Below, piece after piece: positions 16,190 to 28,137 of a stretch of 64,000 nucleotides of DNA (position 1 is its first letter; every line of letters starts with the position of its first letter). The notes beneath the pieces are model-generated. The model saw only the letters and a list, made by a program, of their open reading frames with translations. It did not search any database and was not told where the DNA came from. Position numbers and translations under genes: made by a program. The DNA comes from Paramacrobiotus metropolitanus. Taxonomy: Eukaryota; Tardigrada; Eutardigrada; Parachela; Macrobiotidae. The stretch covers positions 1,116,001 to 1,180,000 of the forward strand of contig NW_026570249.1 in the NCBI RefSeq assembly GCF_019649055.1, read 5' to 3'.

Positions 16190-18147
16190 TAAAAAAAATT
16201 TTAGTTGATTTTTTAAAAAAAATTTAATTAGATTAAATTTTTTTTATTGTTTTCTATGGTGTCGTGCAACCGCTGCAAAGTGCAACGTATGAAAACCCTT
16301 CCGACCCCCCTCCCTTGTAACAAAAAAATTGCAAAAAGTCCGACCATTCCCGCCGCTTCGTATTACGTAATGTTTGAATCGCGCGTACCGGAAACAGCAT
16401 CCATCCCTGTTTTCCGTAAATTGCATAGAAGTATGCAAATTGCACGTTATATTAACTACTCAAAGAGCCCTCAAAAGACGCCATGAATGCCTTTGATGCC
16501 TTTGTTTTGAATGCCTCTGATGTACACCCAGAAGAAATCCACTTTTTCGGTAATTTTACCACAGAGCAGAGACTTGGGTCAATTTTAAATTGGCCGCTCC
16601 ATCACAGTTATTGACGGTCATTTATCGAAGAACATAACGATATGGTAATCGGTGTATTAACTTTTCTGTCTTTTCCTGCTATCGAATTATTTTGAAATCG
16701 CTCAAAAGTTTTAATTTATATTAAGCGGTAAGCACTAATTTAAGTGGTATCCAGTTCATATTTTCAGATTTTAATTATATTCTACGCATACATAGATTAT
16801 AGTTACCTGCACCCTGTGTAAGTTCTGGACAATTTCGGACAATGGGAACTGCCTTATTCATGTTTTGTTATCCAGAAAGTGGATGCCTCTCTTGCTGCTC
16901 CGCGAGCTCCGCTCGCGCCGCAGCTCGGCGTCGCCTGCGGCTCCGCCTTCGGTTAATAGTCCAGAAATACTCAAACGTGCTTCTAAATCTTTAACTGTTA
17001 CTACCCGTACAGTACTTGCTGTTCAACAGTAAATATTGTCCTACCCCATGGACGGGCTGATACGTTAAAATCACGCATACCGCTCCTGAAGGCAATTACT
17101 TAACCGTCTACTGGTTTCGGAGTTATTTCCGATTTCCTGATTGGCTATTGCATTGTTCCGTAGACTTTGTACAGTAGGGTTTCCCAGATTTTTCTTTAAA
17201 AGCTATTCGTTTTCTGAAATCAAACCGATTTTGTAAAAACCTACCAAATTAGGGCTTTCGAATAAAATATAGAGCTTAAAGATTGATCCAGTGTGTCGTT
17301 CGCGATGGATGCGCAGACACGCCGACCACACCTCATCTTATTCTTTTATTATAAAGGATTATAAAGGATACGGCCATTACTGGATAGTGTACTGTATATT
17401 GCGCGTATTGTTCATAATCGAGGGCAGCAGACAGTAGTAGCGTACTGTCACAAACTCACATGGAAATCGTGTTTACGAGCCGTAGAAAGCGATAGCCGAC
17501 TGGCAGTACTATGAGTCGATGGCGAAATAATGCAGCCTGCTAACAGGTAATGACATAGAGATTTTTTGTGTGAATCTCTTGCGCATACCTAATATGAACG
17601 TACAACCTTGCATAATAAATATGTGGGGCATCTAACACCTAGCTCGAGTGATTTGCAGTCATGGCGTCCATCGTTAAATCACATCCCTTTGTACGGCGAA
17701 TTGCTTACGGCGTTACCGCGCTAGTACAATTAAGCGGTATGGTTGGACACAGCTTATGCTGCACACACCATGCAGTACGAAGTAGTAAACCGCCGTGTAC
17801 AGCGCAACGTAAAATACTTTGGTAGCAGTTCGCTGTAAAAGTGTCATAATTCAAAGCACAACACAGGAAGCATGTACGCAATGATGCACGCTGGTGCCAT
17901 GCGGCGTGCATGCAACATGGTCGAGCATTGTCAGTATCCGATTTTTGTTCAAGTCAAGCTATGATCTCATGTTAGACATTGTTCTTTAAGGTAATCTTCG
18001 AAATTTTTATCAATATTCGTCGCTTTTTGAGTCCATGCGTAAGCCACCATATATGTGGTAGAAAATACTTACTGTCAGTAATGTAACAAGAAAGCTGACG
18101 AGCGCGAAATTACATATACGCATTTCCCCACCAGTCCATTTTCTACA
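16190..18147. other. No gene seen; GC-rich palindromic patch
   Basis: Mostly AT-rich without coding signal. One unusual patch at about 16897-16953 is very GC-rich with nested palindromes (GCGAGCTCCGCTCGC; GCCGCAGCTCGGCGTCGCC). The rest holds nothing I can support. Confidence 0.35.
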
Positions 18148-19539
18148 ATGCACCCAAGTGGACAGTTACGCGCTATGAGACTGGGAGCTCTTCAAGTATC
18201 CGCCGGAGTCCTGCTTTTCTTCACCGATACTTTAAGTAAGTTATTTTGAGCGCGAATCGGCTCGTTCAAAATATCGTCACTATATGTTGTAATTCTTTCG
18301 ATAAAGCAGGTACAAATTAAAAAAACTTACAGGTTGTATATGCAGATTTTATACTCGAGCGCTCCAACCACGGGGAATGCATTGCACGGTCCAACACAGT
18401 ATTTGGCTCGGGATTTTGGGCCGGGGGATTTTTTGTTCTAAGCGGATTATGGAGTATGTGCGGACGCCATTTTACAGGCGATCATCGGCACCTGACTGCG
18501 TCGTTAGTGCTCAACGTTTTTGGATTGGTTCTGGCGCTGATAATGACTGCCGTATATGTCACTTTGATAACAACAGATAACAGCCTATACTACATCGGAC
18601 AGTGCGTGGGCTCATCAAGTGTACCGGTGTCCATGGCGCACATGATTTTATTCTGCGTCATCACTGTCATCAATCTGTCCCAGGTGGTGTCGTTAAGCGT
18701 TACCTTCATCCATTCAAGGTCGTCAGTATCCAATGCCCAGAATGCGTCACTCGTTAGCAAGACAGCGGCGCATAATCCTGTTTTAACATTGACCTTAGGA
18801 ATTGTGCAGGCATCCTTGGGAATGTTACTTTTTATCTTCAATACGGGAGGTAAATCTTGCATAAAGTGTATATTAAATAAGAAATATACGAGATAAAGTA
18901 TATGTAAGAAATTTCTGTATATGTGTGAATGCATACTTAACTAAATACTGTATGTGTAAACATTTACACATAATAGTACATAAATATGAACATATATAAA
19001 TCATATACATATAATATGAAAATTATGATGAAAGCTAATGTCGGGCTCTTATTTTTGTAGTTTTCGCATACGAATTCGGTTATCTTCACGGTTTGGTGTG
19101 CAACGTCACGTATTACACCATTTTCGGATCGGGATTCTGGGCTGGAGCGTTTTTTATAGTCATCGGTGGTGTTGTAATTTCCCACGCACAGTGTGTCCTG
19201 TATGAACCGGAAGCAAAAAGCCGGTGGTTACCCATAATGGTCCTGCTGAATCTAGTTGGAGCGGTTCTCAGCCTGATCCTGGCACTCGTCGCCGTTGGCA
19301 TGTCCTTTATTGAAATTCGGATATCGTGTTTCCGGTCCGAAGAATATAAAGTGGCAGCGGTCCATGCCGGAATCTTCTTTGTGATATTTGTGATTAATTT
19401 TGGTCACTTGGTCTCTGCCAATGCGACGGTCAGCAGTGCGCCTCGGCCAGCTGAGCCGATTCGCACCAATATAAACACCGTCGCGATCATACCACCTCTA
19501 GAAGGAATCGCAACGGCAATGCAGACGCATCCGGTGTAA
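18148..19539 (+). CDS. Tandem-duplicated CD20/MS4A-like membrane protein (two four-helix units)
   Basis: Exons 18148-18235, 18346-18849 and 19061-19539, joined in phase 1 at both introns, give 356 residues. Unit one: a first helix (GALQVSAGVLLFF), then FGSGFWAGGFFVLSG, a third helix (LVLNVFGLVLALIMTAVYV) and a fourth (MILFCVITVINLSQVVSL). The same layout then repeats: TLTLGIVQASLGMLLFIF, FGSGFWAGAFFIVIGG, MVLLNLVGAVLSLILALV and HAGIFFVIFVINFGHLV. Known: a G/S-G-x-W-x-G-x-F-F-I-x-x-G second helix within four closely packed helices is the pattern of the CD20/MS4A superfamily of plasma membrane channel or adaptor proteins. Both introns fall after the first helix of a unit, so internal duplication of a two-exon gene explains the structure. 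Function unknown. The two downstream neighbours are single-unit paralogues. Confidence 0.82.
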
Positions 19540-21465
19540 TTTGCTTTTTCCTAATGATTTTTTGTACAATTTTCTCGGCAGTATATCTCCTGGTTTTTGC
19601 ACTATTAGAAAATATGTATTATTCTTGGCAAACGGTTTGCTCAATGAAACAAACAGACGTACAAAGTGTTTGTGAATCTGTTCGGGTATTTGCTGACTGG
19701 GACAAACGTGCTTGTATTGTCTGCACATCTTCGTGAGAGAATTCATAATTGTCCGCCGCCAAAAGTGATTTTGCATGGCAGCATCTATAAAAGGCTTTTG
19801 AAGTTCATCGCATTTGGTAGCACTTGCAAAGTGTTCCTTTACTTCCTGATCACTATTCACCAAAACAAGAGATTTTTAACTCTGCAGAAGCTGTTTTGAC
19901 TGAATAATACGTTTTAAGCAATATTTTATTCAAATTTACCATTTCGTAAAACCCTTGCTTACAAGTACTACTTATTATAATCGAGTTAAACTTTGACCTT
20001 TCGGTATCTTTATGTGGAAATCAATTTGTATTACTTGTATTTTTAGTTATTTCGTCCGCACAATTGATCTGATAGGGATACGGACGTTCATACAGTCATA
20101 TACAAACTGTCAACGTAATATGCTTGGAACTTTAATTAAGCACAATACGTGCACATAGTATGTATCTAGCGCTAACTACAGTAATCGTGGTTACGCTGTT
20201 ACCTGTCCTTTCCCTTCTTACTTTTGCAACATCGCGCAAAGCACTATGTTTTTTCCAACATGCATTTACAGATAGTTTCATTGTTAGCAAATAAGTACAT
20301 GCAAATTCTTGTTGCGCGTTAACAGTTTAACCACAGCCCAATAATACTACTACGTAGGGGTGGGTTGTGGCTTAACATAAAGCCTGCATTCAAAGGTCAT
20401 AAACTCCTTTGGTTGGTGACCTGATCTGATTTTTTGTAAAATCGGACTCGTCATGACGGGTAACTTGGATATTTCTGTAAGACCTGATAGGTTAATTCTG
20501 TGCTGAATTTCGCTTAATTCTAATGGCTTTTGGCTATTATAAGATACTGTCTGGTCAATCCCAGTCGTACTGCAATTTTTTTTGTCCACCTTATCCAGCC
20601 GTGTATGAGGGAAGGCAAAAGTCCTTCCGTTAAGAGTTTGATAAATCGCCAAGACTGACCATGAGGAAAATCATGGCATAGTGCGTCACTCTAGTTCCAA
20701 AAGAGCGGGAAATATGCTAATTTTCTGTACGGATACTGTACTTGCTACAGATTTAGTGTTCCGCAGACTATAGTCCTAGTCACTCCTTCGTCGCATAAAG
20801 AAAGCATAATCCAGTTCTACTGTGTGATTGTCTCCCATACTAAATAATGATGGACTGAATGCCGGTACGTCGTACGGCACTCGTACCGACTCATTCACGA
20901 TTATACAAAGGAGTTTACAAAGCAGGAAGCCAGTCTTAATTGATAAACGAAGTCGTGTTAGTTTTTACTTGACTGACATTTAAGCTCGCATTCCCAGAAC
21001 AGCCGGCATGCCGGTAAAGTTGAATGACTATTTTTTGCACGGTCTGTAGACTGTATATGCGATGACTAATCTGACTCCACCGATTCTCCAATGCTTTCTA
21101 GGAACGGTACATAAAAATATTATTGTACTCGTATTATCGATCTAAAGCGCACTGTTTTCTCGTGCATTCTTAGAATTAAGCAGCAGTACTGTTTCATAAT
21201 GTCTCTACCATGATCCGGTATTGATCTGTTGTTCACTGATTGAAACACACCATTGGGTTCTTCACTTTTTAACTTATCGAGCGACGGTTTCAGTATTTTC
21301 TATGTTTCGTTCATACCGTTGCAGTTATTTTATGAGCAGTTGAGCACCTTATGCGGATGTAATATTTCCAGCGCTAAAAGTACTGAAATTCAACCTCCGT
21401 TTTATAACAGAATTATACACATGTGTCACTACTGTAAATTGCCTGTGTTATAAACGGCCATAATT
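19540..21465. other. No gene seen
   Basis: AT-rich intergenic DNA between two CD20-like genes. Frames of up to about 120 codons on the minus strand (19498-19863, 20350-20652) have no recognisable motif, splice pairing or signal sequence, and I do not call them. Confidence 0.4.
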
Positions 21466-22277
21466 ATGGAAGGACCTCCTTACAAATCCATTGGCAAGCA
21501 AGAAGTGCCAGCTATTGAGAAGATTCCCAATCGTCGTTTGATTACTGCGTTTGCTGCCGTTCAGATTGCGTTCGCCATCATCCTCTTCGTGCTGACCATC
21601 ATCGGTGAGTGTAGAATTTGCTGCCGGGATGTTGCCTAACCCGCCATCTGAACTACGTATCGCTTTGCCTTGTTTGGTCTTTCGGATCGCAGGACGACCG
21701 TCTTAACGCATCTGGCTTATTTGAAACCGTATTTGTGTGTGCAAAACCGTAGTCATAATTCAAACATCTGTCTTGCTTTTGCTCCCGATATCGGCACAGA
21801 AATATGACTTACATATATATAATATAAAAATAACATGTGTACATATGTAAAAAAACACCTCATATGTAAAATAATGAATTTGCAGATCTCTGTGTGAATG
21901 AGGGTGATGCGCCGTTTATGAACAGCGTAATCGGATCGGGTATCTGGTTGGGAATCATCTTCATCGCCGCTGGATCATTCGCGATCGCCTGGATTCGAAT
22001 GCCACCATCGGAGGGGCAAACAAAACGGTTTTGGCGCTTCTTGAAGACAGCGTTGGTTTTAAGCGCAGTTTCGTTTGCCTTCACTGTCATTGTGGCGCCG
22101 CTGTCGTTTTGGTTTCCCTTGATTGCCGAACACAATCCCATGAAAAATATGGGATTTACATTCTTCGCCATTTATCTACTGATGTTCATCGTCAATTTAG
22201 GACAACTGATTACCTTGAGTATTACTCGGCGTAAACTGAGAAATTCGAGCAAAGTCACGGTTGTCTACCAAAGCTGA
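21466..22277 (+). CDS. CD20/MS4A-like tetraspan membrane protein
   Basis: Exons 21466-21604 and 21886-22277 join in phase 1 to give 176 residues. The start ATG opens MEGPPYKSIGKQEVPAIEK, a cytosolic N-terminus. Helix 1 is LITAFAAVQIAFAIILFVLTII; helix 2 begins IGSGIWLGIIFIAAGSFAIAW, the G-W-G-F-G pattern typical of the family; helix 3 is ALVLSAVSFAFTVIV; helix 4 is FTFFAIYLLMFIVNLGQLI. The tail is short and basic. The intron lies right after helix 1, as in both neighbours, so the three genes are tandem paralogues. Predicted multi-pass plasma membrane protein; ligand or channel activity cannot be inferred. Confidence 0.82.
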
Positions 22278-23424
22278 GCAAGACGCCAGTTCAGCCTAGT
22301 GCCAAATTTTCAGTCCAAAGATTTTCTTCGCGTTTAATCAAATATGTGGCTGCTTTTGGCCGGAATCAACGATGTACGTTTTGTACAGGGTGACTTTTCA
22401 ATGTTTTTGTGGGAACAGATATTCTTGAGACCGGGTCTTTTAATGGACTCTTTTTAAACCAAAATTATGTCTTGGTATACAGAAATGTAACTCGCTGACT
22501 CCATAATACGTAATTTTGTATATTTACGCCTCGCAACTATTCGAGTACTCTGCAGATGTTTTTGTTTGTATGACAGTATGAACTATGAAGTACAACTGGG
22601 GTTGTTTTTTTGTCTGTTGCAAACGCATACCTATATATATTTGAATTACAAAGCGTATATTTTTGTGTCAACTTTTAAATCGTCGTTGATGGGAAAGATT
22701 ATTCTGTTGGTGTTGTATACATCATCGCGGAAAAGAATGCATTATAAAATTTTATTTGTTATCAGCAAGACAAGGCATTACCCATACTGCGAAGGTCGGA
22801 TTCAGTTGTTTTTTTAACAAACACATATTTAGTGTTTTCTGTATCTATGATACATATAATAATAATATCAGTAATAAAGTTTGTAACTACGAAGCATAAG
22901 GCCAGGAGCAGCACTTGCATGTCAGCAACATGTCATCGGGGTTTATTAGAAATGCACAACCAGAATAAGAGACACCTCACCGGTAATATCATGGAGCAAG
23001 TACAGTTTGCTTACTTATAATTCGCTTGCGCTAACTGACGTCTTCGGATAGCTCTTCCTGGAAAACATATCTTTTGTGCAGGAACCCAACCGATCTGATA
23101 GGACGATAGAATCAAAAATTTATTACCTACAGACTAGAGTACGAGAATGATTCCCCGCGACCATGACTAACCTGATGCCATGCCGAAATCAATGTACAGT
23201 GCTACACTAGTTACAGAATTTCTGACAGTGTTCTTTGTATGCATTATCAGATTAGAAGATATAATCAAGTAAATACGATGGAAAAAGACGATTAACAACT
23301 GCTTCGTATAAGTACAAATTGGAGTTATTGGACAAAGACAAAAAGTCTACTACTTCAAATTGTGCAGTTGGCATTTTTCTTTACGACAGATTCTGCTGCC
23401 GGAATACCATAATTTGTTTTAGCA
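22278..23424. other. No gene seen
   Basis: AT-rich sequence between CD20-like genes. An ATAATAATATCAGTAATAAAG run near 22858-22880 may hold polyadenylation signals for the upstream gene. No coding or RNA feature supported. Confidence 0.35.
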
Positions 23425-24298
23425 ATGGATGTAACGAATGTTGGACAGCTCCATAACCGCGCTGCGGTTGTGACCTTTGGAGCCCTGCAGGTCTCGATTG
23501 GCATACTGTTTTTCCTGCTTAACATTATCGGTAAGAAAACTGAAAGCATTAAGCACATCTATAATACTTTGTAAATAAGCCAGAAAAAAAACGTGCATAA
23601 CCTAAAATTGCTTAAATTGGATTCTACTCGTATATTTACTTATATACGAGCACACATATGTGGCCAAGATGCTGCGCTAAATATTATTCATCTTCATACC
23701 GTACAAAACAAAAATCAATCGCATTCAATATTTTTGTTTATTCTATGGAACAGATTTGGCAATCAACGTACCAGGTGTCTTCATGAACAGCGTGTGGTTT
23801 TCTGGCATATGGATGGGTGGCTTTTTCATTTTAACGGGATCGTTCGGCATCGTCGCTGGCCGCTTCTTACCTCCCGGAATCCCAGCGAGAAGCCGTCAGG
23901 GATTCCTGGTCACCGCTCTGGTCCTCAGCGTTCTGTCATTGACTAGCACGATCATCGTAACTCCGTTTTCGTTCATATTTCCAATACTCGTTGGCCCCTA
24001 TGAGCACAATCAGCTGATTCCGTTGGGCATCACGTACTTTACCCTGTACCTGGTCATGTTCATCGTTAATCTCGGACAACTGGTTTCGACGAGCGTCAAC
24101 ATCCATAAATTGCACCCCAGTGCTCCGACTGTCGTTTACATGGTTAATGTACCATCCGGTGTTCCTACCCACCAATTTATCACCACCGCCATCGCGCAAC
24201 CACAACCGGCGCCCATTGTTGTGGGTCTTCCGGTACAGCAGCACAATCCGCCGCCATATGTCATCGAACAAGCTCTGGCGACACATCCTAAATTCTGA
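23425..24298 (+). CDS. CD20/MS4A-like tetraspan membrane protein with proline-rich tail
   Basis: Exons 23425-23530 and 23754-24298 join in phase 1 to give 216 residues. Helix 1 is AAVVTFGALQVSIGILFFLL; helix 2 follows NSVWFSGIWMGGFFILTGSF; helix 3 is ALVLSVLSLTSTIIVT; helix 4 is ITYFTLYLVMFIVNLGQLV. The C-terminal 60 residues are rich in proline and glutamine (IAQPQPAPIVVGLPV, HNPPPYVIEQ) and contain PPPY, a possible WW-domain ligand of the kind that recruits ubiquitin ligases to membrane proteins. The intron position matches the two upstream paralogues. Closest in sequence to the 21466-22277 gene. Confidence 0.82.
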
Positions 24299-24659
24299 TT
24301 ACTTGCAGTATAATGCATATACGAGCAATCGCATAAACCCTGCAAACTTTGCTCGACACTTCATCAGTTGTAATAGACACAGTCAATGATACATAGTTTA
24401 TGATAGTTATACAATTAACATTGCTGGTTTGCTCCTAACTTCTTTCATTCCTTTTCTACTGCTTATCTTTTTAGCTCTAAATAGGGCAATGCCGTTAAAA
24501 TAACTATTTAAATCTGAATTATCTGCTTCAAAAATTTGCTATGACAAAAAATGCAGTACGAATTGATTACCGGTACTTCGTCGTTTTTTTACGGTATCGT
24601 AGCATCAGTGAGCTACAGTCTTCGTCATGAATCAAAAGTTACTTCTGCAATACATTCAG
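24299..24659. other. Intergenic, convergent gene ends
   Basis: About 360 bp between the 3' ends of a plus-strand CD20-like gene and a minus-strand GPCR. AT-rich; no gene. Confidence 0.4.
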
Positions 24660-25783
24660 TCACTGCAAAAGTTTCCGTATATCAGCTATAGAACGCACAG
24701 CGCAACGGTATTGTGGATAAAAGGTCAAATATACAAAAAGAGGCAAGATGTGCTGGCCATGGAATACTAGAACAAAGAAAGCGTAAGCACTAGTCTGGCT
24801 TTGTCGGGTCCACCGTAAAATTGCCATAGGAATCTGGCACAACACCGCAATCACGACAATGATGGATCCAGTCAAAACCGTCTTTGTCATGACAGCTAGC
24901 AGCGCTTTGGTTCGTTTCGCTTCGGCGGTTTGGTTACGTGTGTCGGTCGCTGCGTTTCCCACCGTTTCTCCTGTAACACAGCAAGCGGTTAGTGTTTTAT
25001 TTGTCGTATCTAAGCATACTTTAAAATATAGCAACTGTTAAAAAGTTGTAAACATAAATTAATGTAAAGCGTTGTACCGTTGACTGAAAGTGAGTGAACT
25101 TTTCGATTGCGGAATATCCGCAGTTTTCCTTGAACAGCGACATAGATCAGGCGCGCCTGCGTCACCGCAACGACAAAAACCGTAAACACCAGACTTCCTT
25201 CCACATAAACAGGAAACCAGATTTTCGGATAGGCGAAGAACGCCACTGAGTTACAGGGAACCATAATAAACTGTTCTAGCACGGTGAACAAGACTGTCGT
25301 AAACAGTGTACAGTAGAACCAAGCACCGGCTATGACAGTCAAGATAGCGCGTTTCCCAATGCGGTTTCGATAGAAAGTCGCAAAATCAACCGAGATCCAT
25401 CGGTCAATACTGATACACACAATGTGCACATTGTATAGAAGTGCGCCATAATAAGTAGCCGCCACTCCGAGAATGTACGGCCAGAATTGCGTGTGCCCGG
25501 TGTCCAAAAGCCGGGCAAACGTCGGTACGGTTTGTAGCAGGAGATACAAACCCTCCGCGACGGATAAGGAAACATGAAAGTATAAAAACGGTTGCTTATT
25601 TTTCCATTTTTTAAACACTAATAGGTTTATCAAACTGCAAAATGCGCCGGTCAAAGCAATAGGTAGAAGGGCGATCATCACGTTCCATTGTTGCGGCGTC
25701 CCGGTGAATTTTCCCGTACAGCGCATAACAGGCGCATTGGAGATCTGAGTGTAATTCACGCTTTCATTTAAAATTAATGCCAT
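24660..25783 (-). CDS. Rhodopsin-like (class A) G protein-coupled receptor, orphan
   Basis: Exons 25783-25078 and 24970-24660 join in phase 1 to give 338 residues. The N-terminus (MALILNESVNYTQ) has two N-glycosylation sequons. Seven hydrophobic segments follow, including LLPIALTGAFCSLINLLVF (TM1), FHVSLSVAEGLYLLLQTV (TM2), VHIVCISIDRWISV (end of TM3, with a DRW in place of DRY), TVIAGAWFYCTLFTTVLF (TM4) and VLTGSIIVVIAVLCQIPMA (TM6). TM7 ends LFVYLTFYPQYR, a variant of NPxxY. The single intron lies in the third cytoplasmic loop. The sequence is divergent, and no peptide- or amine-receptor signature is clear, so the ligand is unknown. An in-frame ATG at 25972 would add 63 residues with a duplicated segment; I prefer 25783 because it gives a normal receptor N-terminus. 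Confidence 0.85.
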
Positions 25784-25834
25784 TCTTGATTTCGGATAAG
25801 TCAGCAGTCGAGGTTCAACGAGAAAGCAGCCATA

Positions 25835-25914
25835 TTTTGCAAAACTGAAAAGGTCACTGAATTCATAATTCGCAAAACTATAATTTGCAAAACTGAAAAG
25901 ATCACTGAATCCCA
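25835..25914. repeat. Direct repeat upstream of the GPCR
   Basis: A unit reading GCAAAACTGAAAAG(A/G)TCACTGA occurs twice, with a shorter GCAAAACTATAA copy between. This makes the 5' extension of the GPCR frame repetitive (DLFSFANY/DLFSFAKY) and argues against that extension being coding. Confidence 0.5.
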
Positions 25915-28137
25915 GATATCCGTGGTGTAGGCATGGAGCATTCCAGACACAGGAATTTATATACTGAAGCAAGTACAGGCAGGAACTACTTTAATCACAT
26001 GAGAAGAAAATACCACGCGACGTTAAATCCGGGAAAGGAAAGTTGCAACAGCTGCGTCTATCATTTCGCACCAATTTTGCGCGATGCCTACTTATGTTAG
26101 TGGGAACCAATAATTTTTCTGAGTTTTGGTACACATTTGTGTTATACTATGTATGATACTTATTAGCAATCCAAGTGTCCGCCGAAACCATTGGGCGACT
26201 CGACTGGTTAGTTAAACTGATTATGCTGTTGCTCAGAAATGACAAAAAGATTGGCTAGCACGCAAAACTGAACTTATTTGTTAGAATGCACCGCAGCGTT
26301 CCAACATTTATAAGAGACACATGTGGCTGAGAGTTTTTGAAAAGTGTTAACGGACACGCACTCTTCGTGCTCGAAACAAAGACGCACCTGGGACGAAAAG
26401 TGATTACATACATATACAATACATATCTATATACAAGTACGTAGTATAAAAGTACAAAGACAGGTTGCCGGATGCGGAACTCATTAGCTCAAAGTAGTCA
26501 TCGAGTAGCGGCGAGAAACAAAATGTGATACATATACTGGAAATGGAAATCTCCGCTGCACACTTTGCCACTAATTTTAATCAAGGGATAGTAACAGAAG
26601 TATGGATCCGTTTGAGACACCAATGCAAAGGATCGGAAGACCCGTGATTCCAGACATAAATGGCAATAGAAATCAGTGTTTCCAGACATTACAATTGCAA
26701 GTATCTTTAAATAAGAAAATTAGATGTTTTGGATAAATAAACCACTGAACTGAAAAGCGACTATGAATTTGTCATTGACTGTTTAGACATACAGTTTGCG
26801 TTTGCGCTGGACAGCTTTAGACACAGGCTACAGCCAAAGGCCAACGGATGACCTTATATAGACCTATATTACTATATACACAAATTAACCCAGCAAAGTA
26901 TCGCCTTATTTCCTTCAAACAACGCCCGCTCACAACAATCTGTACCAAAATAAAAGAACTTCGATGCACAAACCGCTTTAATATAGTCCAGTATCACTCA
27001 GACTGTGCTATTGTGACCGTCGCAAAGTCGGAATTCTAGCGTTATTTGAGTTGTTACCAGGTATGGATTGTCCTAGTGTCCTAGTGTTTCATGCGACTCA
27101 TTCAGCACGTACTGTATCGAACACGTGTTCAGGTTCCTCAGTAGGCTACCACAATTCAGGTTGTCCATTTTTTAAAGTTTGTAACGTCAGTATCGGTTCG
27201 CGCTAATAAACTAACGACAAGCTACACGATACGCGTATTATAACAATCAGAACCACCTAGTGTCAAGTTCTCCACCAAATACTCCGCTGTAGCGATGCTA
27301 TCGGCACTCTTTGGGAGCTATTAATTTTGTGATACTGTGATGCTGATTTAACACTTGCTACTTGAAGAGACACGACCAACTCGAAATGGTTAATTATGCC
27401 CCAAACCGTGTGCTGTTGATTTTTTTCGAGCGACACTGATGTGAATAACGGTTGCATAAATTCATACAGAAATCGGGTAACGGTTTCTGTTATAAGATTT
27501 TTACGGTGTTAATCACCGGTTTTCGTAGTCAAGAACCAGGATATACTGTACGTGCGTACTACATACTTTAAAAATTAATCTCGGCAACACCGCTCCAGTT
27601 GTATAAACTGTGAGATACTCACGGAAACCGAAAACTTATACGGGGAGAACCAAGATACCATTCCTTTTGACGTATCGGCCGGCAAACTGGACCTTAATCT
27701 CAACTCGGATCGAGGTCAACAGAATTACAAGAAAATTCGAAATCGAATTATTCAGCGAATTCCAGTAGCAAAAACTGTTCATGGGAGTTTTTACGGTGTG
27801 CTGTTAAATACGTTTTGATTTCGTACTCGTACAATAACTATACGAGAAGTCGAGAAGAATACGTTAAGGGATGCTCTTTCCATATACCGGTATCAGCGTT
27901 TTACATATATCTGATCAAGACAAAAGAAAGCACAGTTTAAAGCACACCAAAGCAGACATGTAAAAATAACCACAATTTCACTGATTTCAATACAAACATC
28001 AAGCTAATTAAAAACGTAATTGCTTTCTAGTTTTGGCCCACATTAATACACACATGTTGTTCCCATCGTAAACCAGCTGCACAAAAAAATAGGAATCAAG
28101 AAAAAGTAGGTGACAGATATCTGCAACACACTGTATA
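25915..28137. other. No gene seen
   Basis: About 2.2 kb between the 5' end of the GPCR and the 3' end of the myosin gene. AT-rich, with scattered frames below 90 codons and no recognisable motif. GPCR promoter elements presumably lie near 25.8-26.3 kb but none is identifiable. Confidence 0.35.

Noticed and set aside
25784-25972. 63-residue N-terminal extension of the GPCR
   Set aside because: Encoded by a local DNA repeat and not typical of receptor N-termini; the internal ATG is favoured.
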